64,000 bases of DNA from an uncultured Ruminococcus sp. (lineage in GTDB: Bacteria; Bacillota; Clostridia; Oscillospirales; Ruminococcaceae). Positions 17,583 through 27,860 of this stretch are shown here, piece by piece; positions within the stretch are counted from its first letter, which is position 1; every line of letters begins with the position of its first letter. The notes beneath the pieces were generated by a model. It had not been told where the DNA came from, made no database searches, and saw only the letters and a list, made by a program, of their open reading frames with translations. The stretch covers positions 372,001 through 436,000 of the forward strand of contig NZ_CAMYUE010000001.1 in NCBI RefSeq assembly GCF_947301925.1, given 5' to 3'. Position numbers and translations under genes: made by a program.

Positions 17583-19071
17583 TAACAAAAACAATGATGT
17601 TATAAATGATATTCTCAATCAGCTCGACAACGAAAAAAAGAAAAAAGAAGCAGAGACAGAAAAGAATATTGAAAAAGCCGTAAAGGAGCCTGAGAAGGCG
17701 GTGGAAAAGGCGCCCGAAAGACCTGTGAACAGATCGGCAGCTCCCAGACCTGCGGTTTCCCACGAAGCTCATCCCGAGCCTCGCCCGGAATCAACTGCAA
17801 GGCCGTCTGCTGCAAGAAACGCTACTCCCCGCCAGGGCGCAAGGCCCGTTTCTCACGATGATATCCCCGTAAGAAACAGCGCAGCCATAAAGAGAAACAA
17901 TACTCACCACAAGAAAAAGAAGAAAAAGAGAAGAAGCAGACTGCCTGGCGTTCTTATCCTGACAGTTTCCATATTCGCTGTTTCGATCTGCCTTTCAATG
18001 GTCATTATCGCATTCGGACGTGATATGCTTGGTATCGGCAAGAGCGACACCACAAAGCTCATAATCGTTCCCGAAAACGCTACTACAGAGGAGATATCAC
18101 AGCTTCTCCATGACGAGGGAATCATAAACTCTCCGAAATGCTTCCAGATGTTTACCAAACTGCGAAAAAAGAACGATATCTACCTTGCAGGCGAGCACTT
18201 TGTAAGTCCGAATATGGCCTATGAGACAATAATCGACACTCTCACCAACGAGGAGGAGGAAGAAGCCAAGGAGCCCGTTTCCCTCACATTTATTGAAGGT
18301 GAAACAATATACGACGCCGCAGAAAAGCTTGAAGCCGAAGGCGTATGCAGCGCAAGCGATTTCATCTTCTACTTCAATTCCGGCGGATTCGGCTACAGAT
18401 TCGAGAACGAGCTTCCCAAGACTCCCAACGCTTCAAAGTTTGCGGACGCCCGTATGGAAGGCTATCTGTTCCCCGATACCTATACCTTCACAAAGGATAT
18501 GGAGCCCGAACAGGTCTGCCAGAAGATCTACTTCAACTTCGATCAGAAGATGACCGACGAGAGGCTTGAAAAGATGAAGAAGCTGGGGCTTTCGCTGGAT
18601 CAGCTCATAACTTTTGCTTCCATCGTTCAGAAGGAAGGCCGTGACAGAGAGCAGATGGACAATATCGCTTCTGTATTCTGGAACCGTCTTGAGCATCCCG
18701 ACGAGTATCCCAAGCTTGAATCAGACCCTACTTCTAACTACGCAAACAACGTTATCAGGCCTCATATGACAGTTATAAACAGCGATATAATCCAGGCCTA
18801 CGATACCTACAAGGGTACAGGTCTCCCTCCCGGAGCTATATGCAGCCCCGGTACAGACGCTATCGACGCTGTTCTTCTGAAGAAGCCTTCCGAGAACTAC
18901 TTCTTCATCGCCAATATCTATACAGGAGAGACCTTCTTCTCCAAGACCAATGACGAGCACGAGATGAAAAAGGCACAGGTAAAGGCGGATGAGGCTCAGT
19001 ACGAGGCTGAGGAGGCCGCCCGTAAGGAAGCCGAAGCTCAGGCCGCTCTTGCGGAGGAATACAATGGATAA
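17575..19071 (+). CDS. mltG: Endolytic transglycosylase MltG-like protein
   Basis: A 498-residue YceG/MltG protein, a membrane-bound lytic transglycosylase that ends nascent peptidoglycan strands. The cytoplasmic N-terminal part (~120 residues) is very hydrophilic, with K/E-rich and P/A/R-rich stretches ending in the poly-lysine run HHKKKKKKR. One transmembrane helix follows (~residues 125-147). The extracellular YceG domain has TFIEGETIYDAAEKLE, MEGYLFPDTYTF (catalytic Glu context) and the ASIVQKEGRDREQM stretch. It overlaps both neighbours by 8 nt. Confidence 0.93.
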   Translation: MADNKNNDVINDILNQLDNEKKKKEAETEKNIEKAVKEPEKAVEKAPERPVNRSAAPRPAVSHEAHPEPRPESTARPSAARNATPRQGARPVSHDDIPVRNSAAIKRNNTHHKKKKKKRRSRLPGVLILTVSIFAVSICLSMVIIAFGRDMLGIGKSDTTKLIIVPENATTEEISQLLHDEGIINSPKCFQMFTKLRKKNDIYLAGEHFVSPNMAYETIIDTLTNEEEEEAKEPVSLTFIEGETIYDAAEKLEAEGVCSASDFIFYFNSGGFGYRFENELPKTPNASKFADARMEGYLFPDTYTFTKDMEPEQVCQKIYFNFDQKMTDERLEKMKKLGLSLDQLITFASIVQKEGRDREQMDNIASVFWNRLEHPDEYPKLESDPTSNYANNVIRPHMTVINSDIIQAYDTYKGTGLPPGAICSPGTDAIDAVLLKKPSENYFFIANIYTGETFFSKTNDEHEMKKAQVKADEAQYEAEEAARKEAEAQAALAEEYNG

Positions 19072-20281
19072 GCTTGAAGTTCTTGCACCCGCAGGCGACG
19101 AGGAACGCTTCAACGCCGCGGTTGATTACGGCGCGGACGCTGTTTACCTCGGACGAAAGCAGTTCGGTATGCGCTCCTCCCCTATGAATTTTGATTTTGA
19201 GCAGCTTTGCTCGGCGGTAAAAAAAGCTCACGAAAAAGGCGTTAAGGTATACCTGACCTGCAACACCCTGCCGAGGAACAATGAGATCCCTTTCTTTGAA
19301 GGTTTCGTAAAAGAAGCAGTGGAAGCAAAGGTAGACGCTCTTATAGTTGCCGATATAGGACTGCTGATGCTCATAAAAAAATATGCTCCCGATATGGAGA
19401 TACATATTTCCACACAAACGGGCATCGTCAACTATGTGACCGCACGGGAGCTGTACAATATGGGCGCAAAGAGAGTAGTTCTCGCAAGAGAGCTGTCGCT
19501 TGACGAGATCGCTGAGATCAGGGCAAAGACGAGTACCGATCTTGACATCGAGACCTTTGTACACGGCGCTATGTGCGTTTCATTCTCGGGAAGATGCCTG
19601 CTGTCCCAGTACCTTGTCAACCGTGACGCAAACCGCGGTGAATGTGCTCAGCCCTGCCGCTGGGGATATCATCTTGTTGAGGAAAAGCGTCCCAACGAGT
19701 TCTTCCCCGTTTTCGAGGACGAAAAGGGCACCTACATTCTTAACTCCAAGGATATGTGCATGATCGAGCATATCGACAAGCTTGCAGAGGCCGGCGTGAC
19801 CAGCCTTAAAATAGAGGGCAGAGCTAAGTCCGCATACTATGTCACAGTCGTTACAAATGCCTATCGCATGGCTGTTGACCACTATTACAAGGATCCTTAC
19901 AACTTTGTCCTCCCCGACTGGATAAGGGACGAGGTATATAAGGTCAGCCACAGGAAGTACTGCAACGGATTTTTCTTCGGAACACCTCAGGAGTCCCAGT
20001 ATTACGAGAACAGCGGCTACATAAGGAATTATGACGTTGTGGCTGTTGTTGAGAGCTGCGAGGACGGTACCGTTTACTGCACACAGCGCAACCGCTTCTT
20101 TGCAGGCGATACAGTAGAGCTCCTTGCTCCTTCGCAGAAGCCTGTGGAAATGACGCTCTCACAGCTTTTTGATGAGAACGGCGAGGAGATAGAGACTGCC
20201 AACCACGCGATGATGAAGTTTTCATTCAGATCTGATCTCACCTTCCCTAAGGGCACTGTTATCAGAAAGGCTACAAACTAA
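19064..20281 (+). CDS. U32 family peptidase (TrhP/YrrO-like)
   Basis: A 405-residue U32 family protein. It starts MDKLEVLAPAGDEERFNAAV and has the family signature ETFVHGAMCVSFSGRCLLS followed by CAQPCRW, which supplies the cysteines thought to bind an iron-sulphur cluster in TrhP-type tRNA hydroxylation proteins. So it may act in tRNA uridine hydroxylation rather than as a protease; this is known for E. coli TrhP and Bacillus YrrN/YrrO. The start at 19064 overlaps the end of mltG by 8 nt and has GAGGAA upstream. It is last in the operon; a terminator follows. Confidence 0.9.
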   Translation: MDKLEVLAPAGDEERFNAAVDYGADAVYLGRKQFGMRSSPMNFDFEQLCSAVKKAHEKGVKVYLTCNTLPRNNEIPFFEGFVKEAVEAKVDALIVADIGLLMLIKKYAPDMEIHISTQTGIVNYVTARELYNMGAKRVVLARELSLDEIAEIRAKTSTDLDIETFVHGAMCVSFSGRCLLSQYLVNRDANRGECAQPCRWGYHLVEEKRPNEFFPVFEDEKGTYILNSKDMCMIEHIDKLAEAGVTSLKIEGRAKSAYYVTVVTNAYRMAVDHYYKDPYNFVLPDWIRDEVYKVSHRKYCNGFFFGTPQESQYYENSGYIRNYDVVAVVESCEDGTVYCTQRNRFFAGDTVELLAPSQKPVEMTLSQLFDENGEEIETANHAMMKFSFRSDLTFPKGTVIRKATN

Positions 20282-20340
20282 AAAATAAGGCTGATACATA
20301 AGAAGTGCGCCGGTAAAGAAGTATTTAAGATTTGAAGAGA

Positions 20341-21994
<1,654 letters not shown>

Positions 21995-22058
21995 TTACCT
22001 CTCTTTCCGACAGATACAGCAAGCTATGTTATCATTATAGCGCGCATTGGAATATGAT

Positions 22059-22298
22059 TCAATGCGCCGATTTTCCAAAGTTACACAGCCTGCTTCCCAG
22101 GTTCTTGTCGGGATCACCGAGGAGTTTTTCACTCTCCCGGATCATCAGTCTTTTCAGAATATCCGAAAGGCTTTCCTTTGAAGCAGGGTTGAACACGGTA
22201 GTCACCGTGTATAGAGTATGTCCGATCTTGTATTCGGACGTTGCGTTAAAAGTTGTCTCTGCCTTTTCTCTTTCTACGGCAGTAGTGTTATTATTCAT
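22059..22298 (-). CDS. TnpW-like transposon protein
   Basis: A 79-residue protein just upstream of the recombinase, with the pattern YKIGHTLYTVTTVFNPASKESLSDILKRLM, which fits the TnpW family found next to such recombinases (core: K-I-G-x-T-x-Y-x-V-x-x-x-F). Function is unknown. The start at 22298 has AAGGAG upstream. 67 nt separate it from the recombinase. The ~350 nt above it up to 22654 contain no gene I would trust on either strand; an open frame 22291-22566 (minus) lacks recognisable features. Confidence 0.7.
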   Translation of the reverse strand: MNNNTTAVEREKAETTFNATSEYKIGHTLYTVTTVFNPASKESLSDILKRLMIRESEKLLGDPDKNLGSRLCNFGKSAH

Positions 22299-22592
22299 AG
22301 CGATTACTCCTTAGCTTCTCTCTTTCTATGCTTTTAGAGCGAGGGGATTGCTTTCTATCTCTGCCCCTCTTTCTGTTTTTGATATAGCTGGAAGGAGCTT
22401 GGAGATAAACTCTGGCGACCGCTGCTGTTCCTGCAAACGAAGGTTGCTCATTTGAAGCATTGAGCAAAATATGAAAATCGCCGTCAGGGGAATTCCCGAC
22501 AGCGATGAAATACGATATGTGCGCTATGTACCGGACTGGCTTTTGAAATTGCTGCGCCCTGCACAAGAATTATTACAATTATTCCGATATGC

Positions 22593-22621
22593 TGGACTCT
22601 TGCGGTATTATGGTATATACT
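22593..22621 (+). promoter_or_regulatory. Promoter for small gene at 22655
   Basis: TGGACT (22593-22598), 17 nt, TATACT (22616-22621). Confidence 0.5.
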
Positions 22622-22654
22622 GTATCTACAATATTGATTTGGAGGTTCACAGCT

Positions 22655-22867
22655 ATGTTGAAAACACCTGAATTGGCAATGCCGAAATCAAACAGGGTCA
22701 CTACCGTATGCAATGGCAAACGTGAGGTCTGGACTGACTACGAGGAAGCAAAAGCTTATTTCCTTGAAATGATGATGTCCACAGACGGCGAGGAGCATGA
22801 ACGAGCGGAGTGCGTATACATTCAGCTCGCGCACGGGCTGGATGAGTGCAGTGACGAGGACGAATAA
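22655..22867 (+). CDS. Small hypothetical protein of the element
   Basis: 70 residues, MLKTPELAMPKSNRV..., acidic C terminus ending CSDEDE. It has GGAGG 9 nt upstream (22641-22645) and a promoter-like site before that, so it is probably expressed. Blocks such as REVWTDYEEAKAYFLEMMMSTDGEEHERAE resemble small proteins carried by Firmicute transposons, with no known function. It runs opposite to the recombinase. Confidence 0.6.
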   Translation: MLKTPELAMPKSNRVTTVCNGKREVWTDYEEAKAYFLEMMMSTDGEEHERAECVYIQLAHGLDECSDEDE

Positions 22868-22875
22868 ACGTAAAA

Positions 22876-22902
22876 AGCGGTCAGCCGAAATGGTTGACCG
22901 CT
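22876..22902 (+). terminator. Hairpin after the small gene
   Basis: AGCGGTCAGCC / GGTTGACCGCT; the single non-Watson-Crick position is G-U in the plus-strand RNA. No T-run follows on the plus strand, so termination is uncertain. Confidence 0.4.
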
Positions 22903-22979
22903 CTGCTATGCCCTGCGGCGAACGAAAATGCTCCTCAGAGTTGTTCGTGATAAATATGGAGAAATGTATCCGCTGAAAT

Positions 22980-23006
22980 AACGCTCTCAGCACTACCGAG
23001 AGCGTT
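22980..23006 (-). terminator. Hairpin at the end of the ABC/CPBP operon
   Basis: Perfect 9-bp inverted repeat AACGCTCTC / GAGAGCGTT, just beyond the CPBP stop (23014). Weak T-tract. Confidence 0.4.
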
Positions 23007-23013
23007 ATGGTTG

Positions 23014-23865
23014 TTATGGAGTTTTTGGAGCTTTCTTTCTCTCATACAAGAGTAATGTCATAAAGCCTACCGCCAGCAAAATCATCGTAACATACTCAAA
23101 CACACTTGCAATCATTCCAAGATCGGCGTTTTCAGGGATATTGCCCTGAGAAAGAAGTGACATTAGCGCAGTCTGGCTCATATTGAACATAAAATGCGCC
23201 ACCACCGCAGGAAATACGCTATTCGTCTTTTTCGTCAGCCACATCAGAAACACCCCAAAGCAGACAAGAAGTATGAGTCTTCCAAAAGCTGTTTCCAGCG
23301 AATTGGAAAGCGTGCCGTATCCTTCAAGATAGTTTGCGATATCTATTGGAAAATGCCACAGTCCCCACACGACACCGCCGAAAAGACAAGTACCGACCGT
23401 GCCAAGCAGCGGCTCCATTTTCTGATTCATATACCCGCGCCAGCCAAGTTCTTCACCAAGAAGAGAGACAGAGCTTACAGCGGATTGTGCTGCAAGCATG
23501 AGTATGACTGCAAGAATATTTCCGAAGGTAAAGCCGCTGAGCCAATCGCTGTGTCCGCTGATAATTATGGGAATCAACTTAGACGCAGAAAAGCATATCA
23601 GCGGAAGTGCAAAAGCGAGCAGATACCACCTGAAATTTCTGCTGAGATTCAGGTGCAGCTTCATATCACGAAAGCCTTCTTTTGTTACCGTTCTTGTGAT
23701 GAGGCTCGCGACCGCAGGCGACGCACAGAAAAGCTCTGCGATGAAGAAATAGAATGTCTCGGAGCTGCTGATAGGCTTTCTGAGAATAATAAGCAGAATA
23801 CTGAACGCAAACACGATGAGCAGATAGATTGCAAGACGCTTTGCGTTTGCCTTTTTAGTGGTCAT
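23014..23865 (-). CDS. CPBP family intramembrane metalloprotease
   Basis: A 283-residue membrane protein with about eight transmembrane helices and the CPBP (Abi/CAAX protease) motifs: EELGWRGY, WGLWHFPID, and a later AHFMFN histidine. Members process prenylated or other membrane proteins, and in Firmicutes are often linked to bacteriocin production or self-immunity. The start at 23865 (MTTKKANAK) has AAGGAG upstream; the frame can extend to a TTG at 23874. It overlaps the permease gene by 11 nt and is the last gene of the GntR-ABC operon. Confidence 0.88.
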   Translation of the reverse strand: MTTKKANAKRLAIYLLIVFAFSILLIILRKPISSSETFYFFIAELFCASPAVASLITRTVTKEGFRDMKLHLNLSRNFRWYLLAFALPLICFSASKLIPIIISGHSDWLSGFTFGNILAVILMLAAQSAVSSVSLLGEELGWRGYMNQKMEPLLGTVGTCLFGGVVWGLWHFPIDIANYLEGYGTLSNSLETAFGRLILLVCFGVFLMWLTKKTNSVFPAVVAHFMFNMSQTALMSLLSQGNIPENADLGMIASVFEYVTMILLAVGFMTLLLYERKKAPKTP

Positions 23866-24568
23866 ACTGCTCAACTCCTTTCAGATATACCCTGCACGAA
23901 ATGCGGTACGACAGATAATAGATTACAAGCACCGAAACGGCAAAAACACCGAACAGCAGAGAAAGATGATCGCCGGTGAACAGCTTTTCGTATGCGTCAA
24001 ATAATATCACACTTATATTGCAGAAATTCGTAAGTACCATTGCAGACAGAATGATTGCAAATACAAGTGAATAGATCAGCTTGATCAGGCTGCCCTTTTT
24101 GTTGCCGTAACGCAGCGTGAATGGGATATCTATGGCACGCAGAAGGAGCTGAAAGAAAATCAGCGGTAAGCCGATATTACTGATATCTCCGACCTCTGTG
24201 AGACCGATATCGGCAGCAATGGCACAGAATAACTCATCAAACATTTGCAGACTGAACAGAAACAGCAGTACCATACCGAAGATCATCTCATATTTCACAC
24301 GAAGAAATCCCTTGAATCCGTCAGAGGTCGAAGTAATCCAGTAGCCCCACAGCTTGCGGTCATCGCCTTTCAACACCATAGTCTGAATGCCGCCGGCAAG
24401 CAAAAATCCGATGATCAATCCGAGCGAACGCCCATCATTGATATGCGCAGGATCACTGATACCATTTTTTTCGCTCAAAAGAAACAATAAAGGAAAAGCA
24501 CCGCATATGAGCATTGAAAGAATAAACCAGTAGTTCTGCTTCCATTCTTTGTAAACCAGTCCAGTCAT
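23855..24568 (-). CDS. ABC-2 type transporter permease
   Basis: A 237-residue membrane protein with about six helices starting MTGLVYKEWKQNYWFIL; this short cytoplasmic start followed by a helix is typical of ABC-2 permeases. GGAG lies upstream of the ATG at 24568; that ATG overlaps the stop of the previous gene by one base (TAATG). It presumably pairs with the second permease and the ATPase. Confidence 0.75.
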   Translation of the reverse strand: MTGLVYKEWKQNYWFILSMLICGAFPLLFLLSEKNGISDPAHINDGRSLGLIIGFLLAGGIQTMVLKGDDRKLWGYWITSTSDGFKGFLRVKYEMIFGMVLLFLFSLQMFDELFCAIAADIGLTEVGDISNIGLPLIFFQLLLRAIDIPFTLRYGNKKGSLIKLIYSLVFAIILSAMVLTNFCNISVILFDAYEKLFTGDHLSLLFGVFAVSVLVIYYLSYRISCRVYLKGVEQYDH

Positions 24569-25317
24569 TACGGCTCTCTCCTTTCGCGTGACCTCCACAT
24601 TATAAGGAAAAATAATACACATAAGACAACAAAAACGGCTAATATGCAAAGTGTTGTCTGATGCGATGTCAGAACAGACATGAGCCTGTTTAACTGTTCT
24701 TCCGAGAGCAGCGCTCCATCCTCAGTAGGCTTCTCAGTTTTATTCATACCGGGGAACAAGCCAAAAACTCTTAACACAAAACCAGCACCGAAAAATGCAA
24801 TTACACCTATTACTTTAAATTGGTTTTTATCATTTGCAAACATCACGATATAGCTGTATGCGATATCGATCAGCATCACGGCACAAACAGCGCCGAGATA
24901 AATATTCAGCATAATACCGAAAGCGTTAAAATCTGCTGCAATCGTATATATCAAAGTAAAGGTTCCTGATAACAGACCGAAGAACAGGATATAGCACAGC
25001 TTTACAAATAAATCGGAGATTGCCTGTTGTTTGGCTGTCGGCGGCAGTACAAAGGAATATCGTTTCCAACCAGAATTTATATCTGCTTTCTGCAAGCCGT
25101 TGTTTGTGCCTGCCATAAAGCCGCCTGTCAGGGAAACCATCCCCACAAAAAGCAGTACCATTTCCGCAGGCGATTCCTCACCGGGTTCGGAGAAGCCGCC
25201 GAGCATGATTGGTGTCAACATCAGCAACGACAGCAGAAGAAACAGTATCAGCATAAGGATACAGCGTTTGCGTGTCAGCTTTAATTCACGATATATCAGC
25301 GATCTGTATAGTTTCAT
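24568..25317 (-). CDS. ABC-2 type transporter permease
   Basis: A 249-residue membrane protein with six hydrophobic segments, N terminus MKLYRSLIYRELKLTRKRC. The start at 25317 overlaps the stop of the ATPase gene (TGATG). It is the second of two different permeases, suggesting a heterodimeric membrane part. The substrate is unknown; the CPBP gene in the operon hints at peptide or envelope stress, which is inference. Confidence 0.75.
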   Translation of the reverse strand: MKLYRSLIYRELKLTRKRCILMLILFLLLSLLMLTPIMLGGFSEPGEESPAEMVLLFVGMVSLTGGFMAGTNNGLQKADINSGWKRYSFVLPPTAKQQAISDLFVKLCYILFFGLLSGTFTLIYTIAADFNAFGIMLNIYLGAVCAVMLIDIAYSYIVMFANDKNQFKVIGVIAFFGAGFVLRVFGLFPGMNKTEKPTEDGALLSEEQLNRLMSVLTSHQTTLCILAVFVVLCVLFFLIMWRSRERREP

Positions 25318-26195
25318 CACGACCACTCCTTCATATCACGGTGGACATAGTAAAGCATAATGTCATCAAGGCTTGCGGGATCGATCACGTACTCACGATA
25401 CTTGTATGAAACATTCTCACGGTTAGTCACCATTACCTCGGCACCGAAATCATTAGTGCGAATGCTGACAATATCCTCATTGTCAATTTCTTTCAGCTTG
25501 TCCTTACCGCACTTGAGAATACCGTGCTGTTCGATGATCTCGTCCTTATAGCCAGTCAGCAGGATCTTTCCTTTGTCAATGAATGTCACCATATCTGCTA
25601 TCTTTTCAAGATCAGAGGTGATATGTGAGGACATCAGGATAGAGCGCTCTCCGTTTTGCAGATATTCCATGAAGATATGCAGTATCTCGTCACGGACAAC
25701 GGGATCAAGTCCCGTTGTTGCCTCGTCCATGACAAGAAGCTCAGCATTATGGGACAGCGCACAGGCAATCTGCAATTTCATTTTCATACCTTTGGAGAAC
25801 TGACCTATCTTCTTTTTCTGTGGTAGCTGAAAACGCTCAATGTATTTCATATATGCATCGTTATCCCATTCAGGATACATACCTTCGAATATCTTAGCCA
25901 TATCCTTTGCATTGAACACATCATGAAACGGTAGCTCGTCAAATACCACGGCGATGCGCTTCTTTATCGCAGTTTCGTCCTTTATATGGTCAAGACCGAG
26001 CAGACGTATCTCACCACTGTCAATATCCGTGATATGTAGCAGACTGCGGATAGTTGTGGTCTTTCCCGCACCATTCTGCCCAATAAAGCCCATAATACAT
26101 CCCTTAGGTATATCAAAGCTTATATTATCCAGCGTAAAGCCGTCATATTTCTTGGTAACGCCCTTGATCTCAATAGCGTTTTCATAGTCATTCAT
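25317..26195 (-). CDS. ABC transporter ATP-binding protein
   Basis: A 292-residue ATPase. Walker A GQNGAGKTTT (~residue 37), Q-loop region, signature FSKGMKMKLQ (in place of LSGGQ, as in the YtrB/BcrA-like group), Walker B LLVMDEATTGLDP, H-loop MSSH. GGAGGGG lies upstream of the ATG at 26195. It follows the GntR gene directly (TAATATG) and drives the two permeases. Confidence 0.92.
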   Translation of the reverse strand: MNDYENAIEIKGVTKKYDGFTLDNISFDIPKGCIMGFIGQNGAGKTTTIRSLLHITDIDSGEIRLLGLDHIKDETAIKKRIAVVFDELPFHDVFNAKDMAKIFEGMYPEWDNDAYMKYIERFQLPQKKKIGQFSKGMKMKLQIACALSHNAELLVMDEATTGLDPVVRDEILHIFMEYLQNGERSILMSSHITSDLEKIADMVTFIDKGKILLTGYKDEIIEQHGILKCGKDKLKEIDNEDIVSIRTNDFGAEVMVTNRENVSYKYREYVIDPASLDDIMLYYVHRDMKEWS

Positions 26196-26196
26196 A

Positions 26197-26571
26197 TTAT
26201 TCCCCTCCGTTAACAAGGTCGAGCAATTCGTGAAGTTCCTCCATTGTGACGCCTATCTTGCGTGCTGAATCGCCTGCTTCCATTAGCAGAGATTCTATAC
26301 GCTTGATCTGCTCTTCACGATAGAGCTCCAGGTTCTGCGCCTTTACAAAAGAACCTTTTCCAGTATAGCTTTCGATAAAGCCATCACGTTCAAGCTCTTC
26401 ATATGCGCGTTTTGTTGTCATAAAACTGATACGGAGCTCGGTTGCGAGAATTCGCATAGAGGGCAGAGCTTCGCCCTCTTTGAGTTTTCCCTCCAGTATC
26501 ATAGTCTTTATCTGGTTAGCTATCTGGATATAGATAGGCTCACCGGATGAGTTACTGATGTTAATATTCAT
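26197..26571 (-). CDS. GntR family (YtrA-type) regulator
   Basis: A 124-residue regulator: winged-helix domain (GEPIYIQIANQIKTMILEGKLKEGEALPSMRILATELRISFMTTKRAYEELERDGFIESYTGKG, read here in parts) and a short C-terminal helical tail of the YtrA type. Such proteins usually repress their own ABC operon until an envelope-active compound appears. The start at 26571 (MNINISNSS) has AGGAG 12-13 nt upstream. An inverted repeat overlapping the promoter (26632-26658) is the likely autoregulatory operator. Confidence 0.88.
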   Translation of the reverse strand: MNINISNSSGEPIYIQIANQIKTMILEGKLKEGEALPSMRILATELRISFMTTKRAYEELERDGFIESYTGKGSFVKAQNLELYREEQIKRIESLLMEAGDSARKIGVTMEELHELLDLVNGGE

Positions 26572-26631
26572 TTTTAGTGTACACTCCTTGTGGTTATATA
26601 ACTTTACCTGCTTTCCGGACAGCAAAGTCTA

Positions 26632-26658
26632 AATTGTATAACTACCTTTTATACAATT
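26632..26658. promoter_or_regulatory. Probable GntR operator
   Basis: Perfect 10-bp inverted repeat AATTGTATAA (26632-26641) and TTATACAATT (26649-26658) with a 7-nt spacer. It overlaps the -10 box of the operon promoter, a position suited to repression. Confidence 0.65.
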
Positions 26659-26684
26659 ATATCAAGTATGTTACATTTTGTCAA
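26656..26684 (-). promoter_or_regulatory. Promoter of the GntR-ABC-CPBP operon
   Basis: Consensus sigma-A site on the minus strand: TTGACA (26679-26684), 17 nt, TATAAT (26656-26661). Confidence 0.85.
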
Positions 26685-26704
26685 GGGGTTTTTGAAAATA
26701 AAGC

Positions 26705-26746
26705 AAAAAACAGGAAGATACCTCGAAATGAAGTATCTTCCTGTTT
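26705..26746 (-). terminator. Terminator of the ExbB/ExbD-like operon
   Basis: Perfect 14-bp stem AAACAGGAAGATAC / GTATCTTCCTGTTT with a T-run on the minus strand. It lies ~100 nt after the last ExbD-like gene and insulates the GntR promoter. Confidence 0.8.
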
Positions 26747-26841
26747 GATTGTTATAGCCTGCTGTATAGGTCTTTTATTATAGTTGCTCTAAAACTTCTA
26801 TATTAGCGCACACCTTAACGTATCAGCCTTTTCTTTTTTGC

Positions 26842-27300
26842 TTATTTATCAGTTTTCTTGTAATTCTTGTAGCCAAGCTCGTCAAGCTTGTCCGTAAGCT
26901 CGTCCACTGTATTCTTTGCGGCGGTGTCGTCAATTTCTATAATAATCTGAATACTATTATCTTTTCCCGAAACTGCTTTTTCAATGTCGTTTACTTCAAT
27001 TATACTATTGTCAATAATGATTTCGTTTTTTTGAACCGATATTTTCAGAGCTTCTTCGTTGTTGTCCTTGGTATCCTCCCCTGATTCTGTAGGCTCATTT
27101 TTATCAACTTTCTCTGAAATACTTGTATCATTTTTTTCTTTTCCATCTTTGTCATTTAACCCTGGAATGCCAAATCCTTTGAAATGGAGCAGCAATAGAA
27201 TAAGTGCTACGATAACAGGCAGACCTAAAAATGGAGCAACTCTTTTTTTCTTACCTTCAACTTCAACTTTTATGATTTTATTTTCTTTTTTCTTTTTCAT
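26842..27300 (-). CDS. ExbD-like protein without the membrane aspartate (ExbD')
   Basis: A 152-residue protein: lysine-rich cytoplasmic N terminus, one transmembrane helix (~residues 24-41, FLGLPVIVALILLLLHF), a charged linker, and a C-terminal ~65-residue domain with the ExbD/TolR periplasmic pattern (LKISVQKNEIIIDNSII..., IQIIIEIDDTAA, LTDKLDELGY). The N-terminal D-x-T-P-L-x-D motif and any acidic residue in the helix are missing, so it should not carry protons by itself. It follows the canonical ExbD-like gene by 5 nt. The assignment rests on my comparison of the C-terminal pattern with ExbD and should be checked by profile search. Confidence 0.6.
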   Translation of the reverse strand: MKKKKENKIIKVEVEGKKKRVAPFLGLPVIVALILLLLHFKGFGIPGLNDKDGKEKNDTSISEKVDKNEPTESGEDTKDNNEEALKISVQKNEIIIDNSIIEVNDIEKAVSGKDNSIQIIIEIDDTAAKNTVDELTDKLDELGYKNYKKTDK

Positions 27301-27305
27301 TTTAA

Positions 27306-27860
27306 TTACCTCGCTTTATTAGAATTTGTAAAATAAAAACCCGAATATTCTCGCTGAAGGTCTTCAAATGCGTCATTGATCTTTCTCACAGCTCTTGCTG
27401 TTCCGAACTGATCTCCATCGTAATTCAGCATACAAAGGAATGTATCATCATCTGAAAATTCCGCTTCATTCAAAATATCTTTGACCTTACTATTAATATC
27501 GTCAGTTTCGTATGAATTGATCTTGTCAAGAAAATCTTCACCATATGATATAGTCAATGTCCAATTATCGCTGTTGCCGTCTACTTCAAGATCAAATCTA
27601 AAAAATTCACCTCTGTCAAATGCATTTAGCGCCTCCTGGTTAGCAGCAGCATTTTTATCAATTGCTTTATTTCGTTCTAATTCACGAACTGCTTGTTCAT
27701 TCATTTCTTCTTGTTCAACTATAAGGTTATTGTACGTCTCTTCCAGCTCTTTAGCCCTATAATTATACCCCATTGTACTATTTATAACAAAAAAGAACAA
27801 AATAATCATTATTACATCAAGTAGTGGAGTAAAATCAAGTATAATCTCACGTACTTTCAT
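27306..27860 (-). CDS. ExbD/TolR-like subunit with membrane aspartate
   Basis: A 184-residue protein whose N terminus VREIILDFTPLLDVIMIILFFFVI matches, over its first helix, the ExbD/TolR motif D-x-T-P-L-x-D followed by a helix; the second aspartate is the proton-carrying residue in that family. A coiled-coil-prone stretch (~40-75) links to an extracellular domain. The start at 27860 has GAGG 6 nt upstream; a TTG six bases earlier is less likely. It overlaps the ExbB-like gene by 14 nt. In Gram-negatives this subunit with ExbB/TolQ uses the proton gradient to move a partner protein; here the outer membrane is lacking. Confidence 0.78.
   Translation of the reverse strand: MKVREIILDFTPLLDVIMIILFFFVINSTMGYNYRAKELEETYNNLIVEQEEMNEQAVRELERNKAIDKNAAANQEALNAFDRGEFFRFDLEVDGNSDNWTLTISYGEDFLDKINSYETDDINSKVKDILNEAEFSDDDTFLCMLNYDGDQFGTARAVRKINDAFEDLQREYSGFYFTNSNKAR

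Noticed and set aside
22291-22566. 91-codon minus-strand frame upstream of the TnpW-like gene
   Set aside because: No start signal or recognisable domain; low-complexity basic C terminus; overlaps the TnpW start. Possibly a decayed piece of the element.
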